A stretch of 64,000 nt of DNA from Hyphomicrobium_A sp044507625 (GTDB lineage: Bacteria; Pseudomonadota; Alphaproteobacteria; Rhizobiales; Hyphomicrobiaceae), in the NCBI GenBank assembly GCA_044507625.1, contig JBIQJE010000004.1, forward strand, positions 62,001-126,000, written 5' to 3'. Positions 15,843 through 24,602 of this stretch are shown piece after piece. How positions within the stretch are numbered: the first letter of the stretch is position 1; each line of letters starts with the position of its first letter. The notes under the pieces are model-generated. The model had not been told where the DNA came from. It saw nothing but the letters and a program-made list of their open reading frames with translations, and ran no database searches. The translations under genes were made by a program, and so were the position numbers.

Positions 15843-17879
15843 CTAGTAGCGCGCCTTTCCCCGGCCGATCTGGATTCGTCTCAGCACGTTGACGAGTGCG
15901 TCGACATCGTCCGCGGTGTTATAGAGCGCGAGCGATGGGCGCACGGTAGCCTCGAGCCCGAAGCGCCGCAGGATCGGTTGCGCGCAATGGTGGCCCGCGC
16001 GCACGGCAATGCCCTCGGCGGCCAGTGCCTTGCCGACATCCTCGACGCGACACTCATCGAGAACGAAAGAAGCGACACCGGCCTTCGCGCGGGCCGTGCC
16101 GATGATGCGCAGGCCAGGCACCGACAAAAGCCCCTGGGTGAGATAATCCAGTAAGCCGTGCTCGTAGGCTGCGATGTTCGCCATGCCGATGTTGGAAAGA
16201 TAATCGATCGCGGCGCCGAGACCGACCGCGTCGGCGATGCTGCCCGTGCCGGCCTCGAAGCGGGCTGGCGGCCCTTGGAATGTCGTCTTCTCGAAAGTGA
16301 CGTCCTCAATCATGTTTCCGCCGCCTTGCCACGGGGGCATCGCCTCCAGGATGTTCGGGCGCCCGTAAATGGCGCCGATGCCCGTAGGAGCAAACATCTT
16401 GTGGCCGGAAAACACGAAGAAGTCGACATCGAGCGCCTGCACATCGATCGACATGTGTGAGATCGACTGTGCGCCGTCCACGATGGCAATGGCGCCGTGG
16501 CGGTGCGCGATCGCGACCATTTCCGCAACGGGAGTAATGGTGCCGAGCGCATTCGACACATGGCTGAAGGACGCAACGCGTGTTCGCGGCGTGAACAGCC
16601 GCTCGTACGCGTCGAGGATGATCTGTCCCGCGTCGTCGACGGGCGCAATCTTGATCACCGCACCCTTTTCTGCGGCGAGCTGCTGCCAGGGTACGATATT
16701 GGCGTGGTGCTCGAGATGGGTGAGCACGATCTCGTCACCCTCGCCAATGTTACGACGGCCCCAAGCTTGCGCGATGAGGTTCAGCCCCTCCGTCGTGCCG
16801 CGCGCGAATACGATGTTGTCCGGCGAAGGCGCATTGACGAATTGCGCGACCTTCGCGCGCGCGCCCTCGTAGGCGTCGGTCGATCGCGCTGCGAGGGTAT
16901 GGGCGCCGCGGTGAATATTCGAGTTCTCATGCGCGTAAAAGTACGACAGCCGGTCGATCACCGTGCGCGGCTTCTGCGTCGTGGCGCCGTTGTCGAGCCA
17001 CACCAGCGGCTTGCCGTTCACGTGTTGCTGGAGGATGGGAAAATCGCGGCGGAAGGCATGGGCATCGAACGACCTGCGCCCGCCGAGCGAAATTCCAGCG
17101 ATCTCCGCGCGATGCTGAACCGCTAGCCCGCTGAGATCGATATTCGAAATATCGTGGTGGTCTAAGCCGGTTGGCTGGCGCGCCGCTGAGGCGCTGGCCC
17201 CGGGCGGCGCTGGAGCATTGCGCGCCGGAGCAGTGGGCTCATTCGCGCCCAGGAGATCAGGCGAGGCCGCCATGCCAGCCCGGTCGAGAAACCCATAGCT
17301 TGCGCTCGAGGCGGGATCGAACGGAGCAGGGCCGGCGTAAGCGGGCGGTGCCGGGAGAACTCCTCGAACAGGTGCGAACGCCAACTCTGTCGTCAAGCGG
17401 CTCGGCAGTGACGCGAAATCGACCTCGCCTGGGCGGCCCGGCAGTGCCGTTGCGGGGTCGCCGGGGAACGGTGGCACATCACCTGCTAACCCTGAAAGGG
17501 ATGGCTGCTCGGTCAACGGCTCGACAGCGAAGATCCGCGCCGACGGTTGCGCTGCGCCCGATGCGGGAAGCGGAACCGACGGCAGTCCAGGATTGTGATT
17601 GGGCGTGAGCGGTAGTTGCAGCGCCGGCGTACCTGGAATGGAATTGTAGAGCGGTTCTGTTGCGAACACCGGGGCGGATGGGAGTGCAGCGCCGGGGCCG
17701 GGATACGGCTGCGGCGGATCTCCATTGAAAAAGATGTTCGCAAGCCGAGCGATGATGGCGGCGTCGGGTATCACAGTACCGGGCGGCACTGCGGGCGATG
17801 CCACGGCCGGAGCGGGAAGCGCCAGCTCCGAGACCGCAGGTCCCGTGCCCGTTGGATCATCTTGCGGCAGGGTATTCAT
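15843..17879 (-). CDS. Encapsulated cysteine desulfurase (family 2A encapsulin cargo)
   Basis: The 678-residue protein has two parts. Residues about 1-270 are low-complexity, Pro/Ala/Gly-rich and presumably disordered; the rest is a class V PLP-dependent cysteine desulfurase of SufS/CsdA type. The PLP lysine is Lys494 (FSGHKMF) and the sulfur-accepting cysteine is Cys632 (GHHCAQP). In family 2A encapsulin systems the long N-terminal domain loads the enzyme into the shell, where sulfur from cysteine is stored. Two similar motifs (PSAPVFATEPL at 67-77 and PSARIFAVEPL at 112-122) lie in the cargo domain. The ATG at 17879 overlaps the shell gene by 23 bp, and the frame open further upstream runs over the shell gene. 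Confidence 0.95.
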   Translation of the reverse strand: MNTLPQDDPTGTGPAVSELALPAPAVASPAVPPGTVIPDAAIIARLANIFFNGDPPQPYPGPGAALPSAPVFATEPLYNSIPGTPALQLPLTPNHNPGLPSVPLPASGAAQPSARIFAVEPLTEQPSLSGLAGDVPPFPGDPATALPGRPGEVDFASLPSRLTTELAFAPVRGVLPAPPAYAGPAPFDPASSASYGFLDRAGMAASPDLLGANEPTAPARNAPAPPGASASAARQPTGLDHHDISNIDLSGLAVQHRAEIAGISLGGRRSFDAHAFRRDFPILQQHVNGKPLVWLDNGATTQKPRTVIDRLSYFYAHENSNIHRGAHTLAARSTDAYEGARAKVAQFVNAPSPDNIVFARGTTEGLNLIAQAWGRRNIGEGDEIVLTHLEHHANIVPWQQLAAEKGAVIKIAPVDDAGQIILDAYERLFTPRTRVASFSHVSNALGTITPVAEMVAIAHRHGAIAIVDGAQSISHMSIDVQALDVDFFVFSGHKMFAPTGIGAIYGRPNILEAMPPWQGGGNMIEDVTFEKTTFQGPPARFEAGTGSIADAVGLGAAIDYLSNIGMANIAAYEHGLLDYLTQGLLSVPGLRIIGTARAKAGVASFVLDECRVEDVGKALAAEGIAVRAGHHCAQPILRRFGLEATVRPSLALYNTADDVDALVNVLRRIQIGRGKARY

Positions 17880-18804
17880 GGTAGCGTCCCACTTCGACGT
17901 TATCGAGCACCCCGAGCGCATCGTCGGTATGGACGGCGAGCGAGCAGTAGAGCGAGATGAGGTAGGACGCGACCGCGCGCCGGTCGATGCCCATGAACCG
18001 CACGGACAGGCTCGGCGAGACCTCTCCCGGCACGCCCGGCTGGAACAGGCCGACAACGCCTTGCTTTTTTTCGCCCGTGCGCAGCAACAGGATCTTCGAC
18101 TTGCCCGACGTCGTCAGCGGAACCTTGTCGGAGGGCACGAGCGGAAGACCGCGCCAGGTGAGGAAGGGTGTGCCGAACAGATTCACGGTGGGCGGGGGAA
18201 CACCGCGGCGCGTGCATTCGCGGCCGAAGGCGGCAATGGCGCGCGGGTGCGCAAGGAAGAAAGAGGGCTCCTTCCAGACCTTCGCGATGAGATCATCGAG
18301 GTCGTCGGGCGTGGGCGCGCCGGATCGGGTCGAGATCTGCATGGAAGGGGCGCAGTTGGCCAGCAGGCCGTATTCCTTGTTGTTGATCAGCTCGCCCTCT
18401 TGCCGTTCCTTCACCTTTTCGATGAGCAGACGGAGCTGTTCCTGCGTTTGATCGAACGGATGGCTGTAGAGGTCGGAGACGCGCGTTTGCACGTCCAAAA
18501 CGGTGGTCACGGCATTGAGAAAGTATTCCCGCGGCTGCTCCTCGTAGTCGACGAATGTCTCCGGCAGGTTGGGGTCGCTGTCGCGTGGCGGGCTGCACTG
18601 GACGTCGGCGGTGGTCGCCGCCGTCGCGCCGCGCGTCTCTTTCACTTTGTTGAGCCGGTATATGCCCGCTTCCACCGGTGTCCACGGCAGAAACGAAACC
18701 AGCCACCGCGGCGTGATCCCGCCCCACTGCGCCCGTGTTTTCGTGGCATTAGCTAATTGTCTTGCAGCACCCTCGGCGAGTGTGCCGCGACCTTGGTCGG
18801 CCAT
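17857..18804 (-). CDS. srpI: Family 2A encapsulin shell protein (SrpI type)
   Basis: The 315-residue HK97-fold shell protein matches SrpI of Synechococcus in length and features: an extended N-terminal arm (LAEGAARQLANATKT..QW), the P-domain stretch HPRAIAAFGRECTRRGVPPPTVNLFG and the FLTWRGLPLVPSDKVPL loop. It forms the icosahedral compartment that encloses the cysteine desulfurase encoded immediately downstream. No cyclic-nucleotide-binding insertion is present, which separates it from family 2B shells. It follows cysK by 38 bp, so cysteine synthesis, shell and desulfurase appear to be co-expressed. Confidence 0.95.
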   Translation of the reverse strand: MADQGRGTLAEGAARQLANATKTRAQWGGITPRWLVSFLPWTPVEAGIYRLNKVKETRGATAATTADVQCSPPRDSDPNLPETFVDYEEQPREYFLNAVTTVLDVQTRVSDLYSHPFDQTQEQLRLLIEKVKERQEGELINNKEYGLLANCAPSMQISTRSGAPTPDDLDDLIAKVWKEPSFFLAHPRAIAAFGRECTRRGVPPPTVNLFGTPFLTWRGLPLVPSDKVPLTTSGKSKILLLRTGEKKQGVVGLFQPGVPGEVSPSLSVRFMGIDRRAVASYLISLYCSLAVHTDDALGVLDNVEVGRYHEYPAAR

Positions 18805-18842
18805 GCGCTATCCCTCGATGTGAAGATTGGTCGTCAGTGCGT

Positions 18843-19850
18843 TTAGGATTTCGTATCGAGCGATGGCTCGACGAAGAGATCGCTCGACAGGTAACGCTCC
18901 GCTGACGACGGCGCGAACGTCACGATGGTCTTGCCGGCAAATCCCTGCCGCTTTGCGATTTCGATCGCGGCTGCAACGTTGGCGCCGGTCGAAATGCCGC
19001 CCGGAATGCCTTCAACCTTTGCCAGCCGGCGCGCGGTTTCGAACGCGTGCTCACTCGAGACGGTGACGATCTCGTCGATGAGATCCCTCTCCAAGATCGA
19101 CGGCACGAAGCCCGCGCCGATCCCTTGAATCTTATGCGGCCCGCGCGGCTTGCCGGAAAGCACCGGGCTGGTGGACGGCTCAACTGCAATGATCTTGAGG
19201 CTCGGATTGCGCGGCTTCAACGCCCGCGCGACGCCGGTGATCGTACCGCCGGTTCCCACGCCGACGACGATGGCGTCAACATTGCCTTGGGTGTCGTTCC
19301 AGATCTCTTCCGCCGTGGTCTTTTCGTGGATGAAGGGATTGGCAGGGTTGTCGAACTGGCCGGGGATAAATGCGCCAGGTATCGTACGCGCAAGCTCAAC
19401 GGCGCGCTCGACGGCAGCCGGCATCCCGCCTGGCCCGGGCGTCAATTCGAGTTCGGCGCCTAAATGCGTGAGCAGCTTGCGCCGTTCGAGCGACATCGTC
19501 TCAGGCATCACAAGGATGAGGCGATAACTCCTCGCCGCCGCGACGAACGCAAGGCCGATGCCGGTGTTTCCCGACGTCGGCTCGATGAGGACGGTGCGCC
19601 CCGGCGCGATCTTTCCCTCCGCTTCGAGCGCATCGATCATCGCAACGCCGATGCGGTCCTTCACCGACGACAGAGGATTGAAGAATTCGAGCTTCAGCAG
19701 GATGTTGGCGCTGGATTGGGATGCTGGGGCGATCTTGGCCAGGCGGACGAGCGGCGTGTTCCCGATGGTCGCGGCGATCGTATCGTAGACGCGGCCGCGA
19801 CCCCAGCGTTGGGCGCCGGCGAGTGTTTTTAGACTCACCAACTCGTTCAT
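18843..19850 (-). CDS. cysK: Cysteine synthase A (O-acetylserine sulfhydrylase)
   Basis: The 335-residue PLP enzyme makes cysteine from O-acetylserine and sulfide. The lysine that binds PLP is Lys64 (NPLSSVKDRIG); PTSGNTGIGLAFVAA binds the amino-acid carboxylate and GVGTGGTITGVARAL binds the cofactor phosphate. The ATG at 19850 is preferred over that at 19862 because the GGAGAGG ribosome-binding sequence lies between them. As first gene of the encapsulin operon it would supply substrate for the encapsulated desulfurase. Confidence 0.95.
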   Translation of the reverse strand: MNELVSLKTLAGAQRWGRGRVYDTIAATIGNTPLVRLAKIAPASQSSANILLKLEFFNPLSSVKDRIGVAMIDALEAEGKIAPGRTVLIEPTSGNTGIGLAFVAAARSYRLILVMPETMSLERRKLLTHLGAELELTPGPGGMPAAVERAVELARTIPGAFIPGQFDNPANPFIHEKTTAEEIWNDTQGNVDAIVVGVGTGGTITGVARALKPRNPSLKIIAVEPSTSPVLSGKPRGPHKIQGIGAGFVPSILERDLIDEIVTVSSEHAFETARRLAKVEGIPGGISTGANVAAAIEIAKRQGFAGKTIVTFAPSSAERYLSSDLFVEPSLDTKS

Positions 19851-19936
19851 GTGCCTCTCCATCTCAGCCGGTGCGATCGATCGCTTCAGGCGATCGGCGC
19901 GCGAGACTTAGCGGAGCGGTTAGCGCAGGAGAAATT

Positions 19937-19967
19937 CGAAAACCTGCTAAGCAATATGCAATTTTCG
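19937..19967. promoter_or_regulatory. Inverted repeat in the cysK/encapsulin promoter region
   Basis: CGAAAA (19937-19942) and TTTTCG (19962-19967) face each other across an A+T-rich 19-bp centre, 75-120 bp upstream of cysK. The right half also contains a weak relative of the candidate sulfur operator (TAAGCAATATGCAA). A LysR-type activator site is possible; nothing here proves it. Confidence 0.35.
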
Positions 19968-20028
19968 ACTAATAGGAGCGGCGATGAGGCGGCAGCGTCG
20001 CGTTGCGCGATGCCTATGACCCGCAGCC

Positions 20029-20247
20029 TTAGCGCCCGCGACCTGCGCTAAGGCTGGCAGCATTGGCTGGGGTGGCCGCGGAAAACTCCGACGCCTCGGG
20101 CGGCGGAATCTCCACGATGCTGTGGGCTTCAACCAACAGTCCGCAGTCGGGACATTCGAGCCTGAACGGCTCGGGCCAATCGTCGGACCACTCGAGACCG
20201 CAGCAGCGGTATGTCATCCGCAGCCACACGCGCACAAGCTTCACCAT
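20029..20247 (-). CDS. Small hypothetical protein with a CxxC zinc-ribbon-like region
   Basis: I do not recognise the family. The frame gives about 72 residues with YRCCGLEWSDDW, then CPDCG about 20 residues later, which could form a zinc-binding knuckle, followed by an Ala/Ser-rich tail. An AAGGA sequence lies 9 bp before the ATG at 20247; the ATG at 20256 is immediately next to it. It is separated from cysK by 178 bp and could be a spurious frame, though the paired cysteines and the ribosome-binding site support it. Confidence 0.45.
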   Translation of the reverse strand: MVKLVRVWLRMTYRCCGLEWSDDWPEPFRLECPDCGLLVEAHSIVEIPPPEASEFSAATPANAASLSAGRGR

Positions 20248-20542
20248 CACGAGCATTCCTTGACCGATACCGATCAGTGAGCGCTAGGGTGATTCGGAGT
20301 TCGCGATCAAACCGGGATAAGGCCTCGCCGGCTCGACGCTTGTAGGCTGATCGCGGTGGATGCGCAGACAGATATCTTGCGCCGACGCGGTGGCGTCATC
20401 GAGGGTCTAAGCGATACATATGTGAAGCTATAGAGGCGCGACACGCTCATGGACCCTTCGGCGCGCCGCAACGGAACGGCTTCGCTGCGTGCCAGGAACG
20501 TACGCGACGGCAGTCCGGAGTTGAAAGCTGACCGGGTAGAAA

Positions 20543-21076
20543 ATGCCGTATCCGTTCTTCACCGTCGGTCACTCCAATCGGAGCTTGGAGACGTTCACGG
20601 GGCTACTCACGAGCGCCGATATCGAGCTTCTGGCGGATGTCAGAAAGATGCCGATGTCCCGCGCGAACCCGCAATTCAACGCGGACACCCTTTCGCCCGC
20701 GCTGGAAGGCTTCGGCATTCGCTACGAACACATCGCCGCTCTCGGCGGCCTCAGGGGCAAGGCCAGAAGCTTGCCTCCCGACGTCAATGGATTCTGGACG
20801 AACGGGGGCTTCCACAACTACGCGGACTATGCACTGTCGGAGGAGTTCCATAGAGGGTTCGAGCATCTGCGGCGCGAGGGTCATAGGCGGCGCTGTGCGA
20901 TCATGTGCTCGGAAGCGGTGTGGTGGCGGTGTCATCGCCGCATCATCGCCGACTATCTCATCGCCAGCGGTGAAACGGTTTTTCACATCATGGGCGAAGG
21001 GCGCATCGAGCCGGCGGTTCTCACGGCGGGTGCGGTTGTTCAGCCGGATGGAACAGTGACCTATCCCGAGGTCTAG
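20543..21076 (+). CDS. DUF488 domain protein
   Basis: The 177-residue protein belongs to the DUF488 family: FFTVGHSNRSLETFTGLL near the N-terminus, LLADVRKMPMSRANPQFN, YEHIAALGG, and the C-terminal MCSEAVWWRCHRRIIADYL, where a C-x-E...C-H-R motif is conserved. Its function is unknown to me; a nucleic-acid or metal-binding role has been guessed for the family from the cysteine/histidine set. It is monocistronic, with about 290 bp before it that hold no gene. Confidence 0.88.
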   Translation: MPYPFFTVGHSNRSLETFTGLLTSADIELLADVRKMPMSRANPQFNADTLSPALEGFGIRYEHIAALGGLRGKARSLPPDVNGFWTNGGFHNYADYALSEEFHRGFEHLRREGHRRRCAIMCSEAVWWRCHRRIIADYLIASGETVFHIMGEGRIEPAVLTAGAVVQPDGTVTYPEV

Positions 21077-21467
21077 CGGACGGGAAGGCGCCGTTGGCTC
21101 CGGGCGCGCGGCGTCTCCGGCGCGCGTTCATCACGTTAGTGAAGTTTCCGGCCTCGCGCGCCCGGCGCAGGGCCGATCCCGAAACAACCGGCCAGGCAGG
21201 CCTGAAGCAGAACGCCCTTTCGCGCTTCCCGCGCTTCCCATGAAAACAGCGGTTTTCCGGACGCCGCTTGGCGCCGGCCCATATGCCGAAACTGTTACAA
21301 GGCTAAGAGAGCAAAACTCACAGGACGGCCGGAAGTTCCTGCTGGCCCACGCTGTTCCGGTCTGCAATATTTCCGCCCGAGCTCGAGCGCCCGTGCGCGG
21401 AATCCGGTCCGCACTGCGCCCGCCGCTTCCAGCCTCACCTCAGACGGATCCCGACCAGCGGAGCCAT
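21077..21467. other. Gap upstream of the hybrid kinase gene
   Basis: The 391-bp region before the chosen kinase start is open in the kinase frame from 21240, so an N-terminal extension of up to 76 residues is possible. Its translation is Arg/Ala/Pro-rich and looks non-coding. No other gene or clear promoter was recognised. Confidence 0.5.
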
Positions 21468-24400
21468 ATGCCCACACCTAGCACACGACCAGGCGCAGAT
21501 ATGTTTGCGGCCGGCCATCCGACATGGCGTCACGACTCCACCGATTGGCTCTACCTGCCAATCGCCAGCATCATGGCTCTCATTTTCATCTACGACGTCG
21601 CCACACCTCTGGGCGTGTCGGAATGGGTCTTTTATTGCGTACCGGTCGCGATCGCTTTTCTCCTTTGGCATCCCATCGCTCCATTTGCCGTTGCAGCGAT
21701 CGCCACGGTCCTCTCGGTCGGCGGCTTCCTGGTGAGCCCCGACGGCATCGAAGCTTCGATGGCGATCCAGAACCGGTCCTTCGGCGTCGTCACGTATTGG
21801 ATCCTCGCAACCGCCGGCTATCTCTTCATCAGCGGCAAGCTCACCCTGAAGCGTAAGGAGTGGATCCAGGCCGGTCAGCTCGGATTGGCGCGCGCGATAG
21901 GCGGCGACCTGGCACTGGCAGACGTGGGCGACCGGCTGCTGCGGTTTCTCGCCGAATATCTCGATGCGAACACCGGGGCGATTTTCGTTGAGAACGGCGG
22001 GGGCACCTTCAGCCGAACCGCTGGCTATGCCGTTCCCGCAACGGCGCCGGTGCCGGAAAATATCCGTCCCGGCGAGGGCCTGCTCGGCCAAGCCATCAAG
22101 GACGGCCGGCCGTTCGTGGTGGATACGGTTCCCGATGGCTACCTCTATTTCGGCTCCAGCCTCGGCCAGGGGAAGCCCTCGCGCCTGCTCGTGGCGCCCG
22201 CCGGCGTCGACGGCAGAATCAATGCCGTGATGGAATTCGGACTGACGGAGCGTCTCGGGCCGGCGGCTCTCGAACTGCTGCAGGAACTCTCCCAGCCGAT
22301 CGGTGTCACCATACGATCCGCCCAGTATCGCGCGCGACTTCACGAGCTGCTGGAAGAAACGCGGCGGCAGGCGGAGGAACTCCAGGAACAGCAGGAGGAG
22401 CTCCGCGCGGCGAACGAAGAGCTCGAGCAGCAGAGCCGATCGCTGGAGGCCTCGCAATCGCGGCTGGAGGAATCCAATAAGCGGCTCGAGGAACAGACCC
22501 GCTCCCTGGAAGAGCAGCGCTCCGATCTCGAGGGTACGCAGTCGATGCTCAAGCAGCAGGCCAAGGCGCTCGAACAGGCCAGCCGCTACAAGACCGAGTT
22601 CCTCGCCAACATGTCCCATGAGCTGCGTACGCCGCTGAATTCGGCGCTGATCATGGCGCGGCTTCTCGCCGACAATCGCGGCGGAAACCTCACCGGAGAG
22701 CAAGTCAAATACGCCGAGACCATCGAGTCCGCCGGCAACGACCTGCTCGCCCTCATCAACGACATCCTCGACCTGTCGAAGATCGAGGCGGGCCGCATAG
22801 AGATCCAGCCGGAAGAGATCCCGATCGGGCGTCTGGCCGACAAGCTGACGCGAACCTTCCAGCCCATGGCGACGAACCGGGGACTGGCGTTCGCCGTTGA
22901 GCTGATGCCCGACCTGCCCGAGAGCTTCCTCACCGACCCCCTGCGCCTGGAACAGATCCTGAAAAACTTCCTCTCGAATGCCGTCAAGTTCACGGAGAAG
23001 GGGTCGGTGACGCTTCGGGTCGAACGGGCCGGAAGCGACCGTCTGAGCTTTGCCGTCGTCGATACCGGTATCGGCATACCCTCCGAACATCAGGCCGCGA
23101 TCTTCGAGGCTTTCCGCCAGGCGGACGGAACAACGAACAGGAAGTACGGCGGCACCGGGCTCGGATTGTCCATCTCGCGCGAGCTGGCGCGGCTTCTGGG
23201 CGGCAACATCCAGCTGACGAGCGAGGTGGGCAGCGGCAGCGAATTCAAGCTCGTCGTGCCTCTCAACTACGATGCCCGCAATGTGCGCTTCCATGCGCCA
23301 GGTGACAGTGGCGTCGTGCCCAGGGTCGTGCGTTCGAGCGGCGCCGAGCAGATGAACGGCGGGAGCCGTCCGGCCCGGCCGCGTCCGTTCGACGATGACC
23401 GCGAGAGCTTGAGCGGCGACAGCCGCATCATCCTCGTGGTCGAGGACGATGTGACGTTCGCGCGCATCCTGTTTGATCTCGCGCATGAGCAGGGTTTCCA
23501 GTGCCTCGTCGCCGACACGGCCGAGGAAGGAATAGAGATCGCGCGGCAATACCTGCCCCACGCCATCATTCTCGACATCGGTTTACCCGATCATTCCGGC
23601 CTATCGGTGCTCGACCGGCTGAAGCACAACGTGCGGACACGGCACATCCCGGTGCACGTCGTCTCGATGCACGACTATACGCAAACCGCTCTCGAGTGGG
23701 GCGCCATCGGGTACATGCTGAAGCCGGTCAAGCGCGAAGCGTTGGTCCAGGCGTTGCTCGGCTTCGAGGAGCGCCTCAATCGAAAGATGCGGCGGGTCCT
23801 GGTCGTCGAGGACGACGACAATCAGCTGGCCAGCGTGCGCGCCTTGCTCGAGCCGACGAGCGTCGATGTTACGGGGGTGCGCACCGGCGCGGAGTGCCTG
23901 CAGAAGCTCGACGAGACGACGTTCGACTGTATGGTGCTCGATCTCACTCTGCCCGATATGTCGGGGCTCGAGCTTCTCGAGCGCCTGAGCACGGACGAAG
24001 ACCGCGCGTTCCCACCGGTGATCGTCTACACCGGCCGAGACCTCAACGCGGACGAGGAGCTGGCACTCAGGCGCTACTCGAAGTCCATCATTATCAAAGG
24101 CGCGAAATCGCCCGAGCGCCTGCTCGACGAAGTCACCCTGTTCCTTCACCACGTGGTGTCGGAGCTTCCGGCCGAGCAGCAGCGAATGTTGGCGAAGGCG
24201 GTCAACCGCGACGGCAATCTCGAAGGCCGGCGCATCCTCGTCGTGGAAGACGACATTCGCAACGTGTTCGCGCTCACCAGCGTTCTGGAGCCCCAGGGTG
24301 CCACCGTGGAGATCGCGCGCAACGGGCTCGAGGCGATAACGGCGCTCGAGCGGGCGCAATCGAGTGCGCCCGTCGACCTCGTTCTGATGGATGTCATGAT

Positions 24401-24602
24401 GCCGGAGATGGACGGCATCACGGCGACGAAGACGATCCGCGAGCGCGCCGAGTGGAAGAACCTCCCGATCATCGTGCTGACTGCGAAGGCCATGCCCGAC
24501 GATCAGGACCAATGCATAGCCGCAGGCGCCAACGACTACATGGCGAAGCCTCTCGACGTGGAAAAGCTTCTTTCCCTGGTGCGCGTATGGATACCGCGGT
24601 AG
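21468..24602 (+). CDS. Membrane hybrid histidine kinase (TM-GAF-HisKA-HATPase-REC-REC-REC)
   Basis: The 1044-residue sensor starts with about four transmembrane helices (residues about 25-120), then a GAF-like domain (about 140-285), a long Gln/Glu coiled coil (about 290-370), HisKA with phospho-acceptor His384 (NMSHELRTPLN), an HATPase domain with N-box NFLSNAVKF, DTGIGIP and GGTGLGLSIS, and three receiver domains with phospho-acceptor aspartates in LDIGLPD, LDLTLPD and MDVMMPE. The signal is unknown. The ATG at 21468 is chosen because upstream sequence looks non-coding. The end overlaps cheR by 16 bp, so the two are coupled. Confidence 0.9.
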   Translation: MPTPSTRPGADMFAAGHPTWRHDSTDWLYLPIASIMALIFIYDVATPLGVSEWVFYCVPVAIAFLLWHPIAPFAVAAIATVLSVGGFLVSPDGIEASMAIQNRSFGVVTYWILATAGYLFISGKLTLKRKEWIQAGQLGLARAIGGDLALADVGDRLLRFLAEYLDANTGAIFVENGGGTFSRTAGYAVPATAPVPENIRPGEGLLGQAIKDGRPFVVDTVPDGYLYFGSSLGQGKPSRLLVAPAGVDGRINAVMEFGLTERLGPAALELLQELSQPIGVTIRSAQYRARLHELLEETRRQAEELQEQQEELRAANEELEQQSRSLEASQSRLEESNKRLEEQTRSLEEQRSDLEGTQSMLKQQAKALEQASRYKTEFLANMSHELRTPLNSALIMARLLADNRGGNLTGEQVKYAETIESAGNDLLALINDILDLSKIEAGRIEIQPEEIPIGRLADKLTRTFQPMATNRGLAFAVELMPDLPESFLTDPLRLEQILKNFLSNAVKFTEKGSVTLRVERAGSDRLSFAVVDTGIGIPSEHQAAIFEAFRQADGTTNRKYGGTGLGLSISRELARLLGGNIQLTSEVGSGSEFKLVVPLNYDARNVRFHAPGDSGVVPRVVRSSGAEQMNGGSRPARPRPFDDDRESLSGDSRIILVVEDDVTFARILFDLAHEQGFQCLVADTAEEGIEIARQYLPHAIILDIGLPDHSGLSVLDRLKHNVRTRHIPVHVVSMHDYTQTALEWGAIGYMLKPVKREALVQALLGFEERLNRKMRRVLVVEDDDNQLASVRALLEPTSVDVTGVRTGAECLQKLDETTFDCMVLDLTLPDMSGLELLERLSTDEDRAFPPVIVYTGRDLNADEELALRRYSKSIIIKGAKSPERLLDEVTLFLHHVVSELPAEQQRMLAKAVNRDGNLEGRRILVVEDDIRNVFALTSVLEPQGATVEIARNGLEAITALERAQSSAPVDLVLMDVMMPEMDGITATKTIRERAEWKNLPIIVLTAKAMPDDQDQCIAAGANDYMAKPLDVEKLLSLVRVWIPR

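Noticed and set aside
21435..23561. 708-residue open frame on the - strand opposite the hybrid kinase gene
   Set aside because: Antisense to a kinase with all catalytic motifs; the composition (Arg/Gly/His-rich) is that of a shadow frame.
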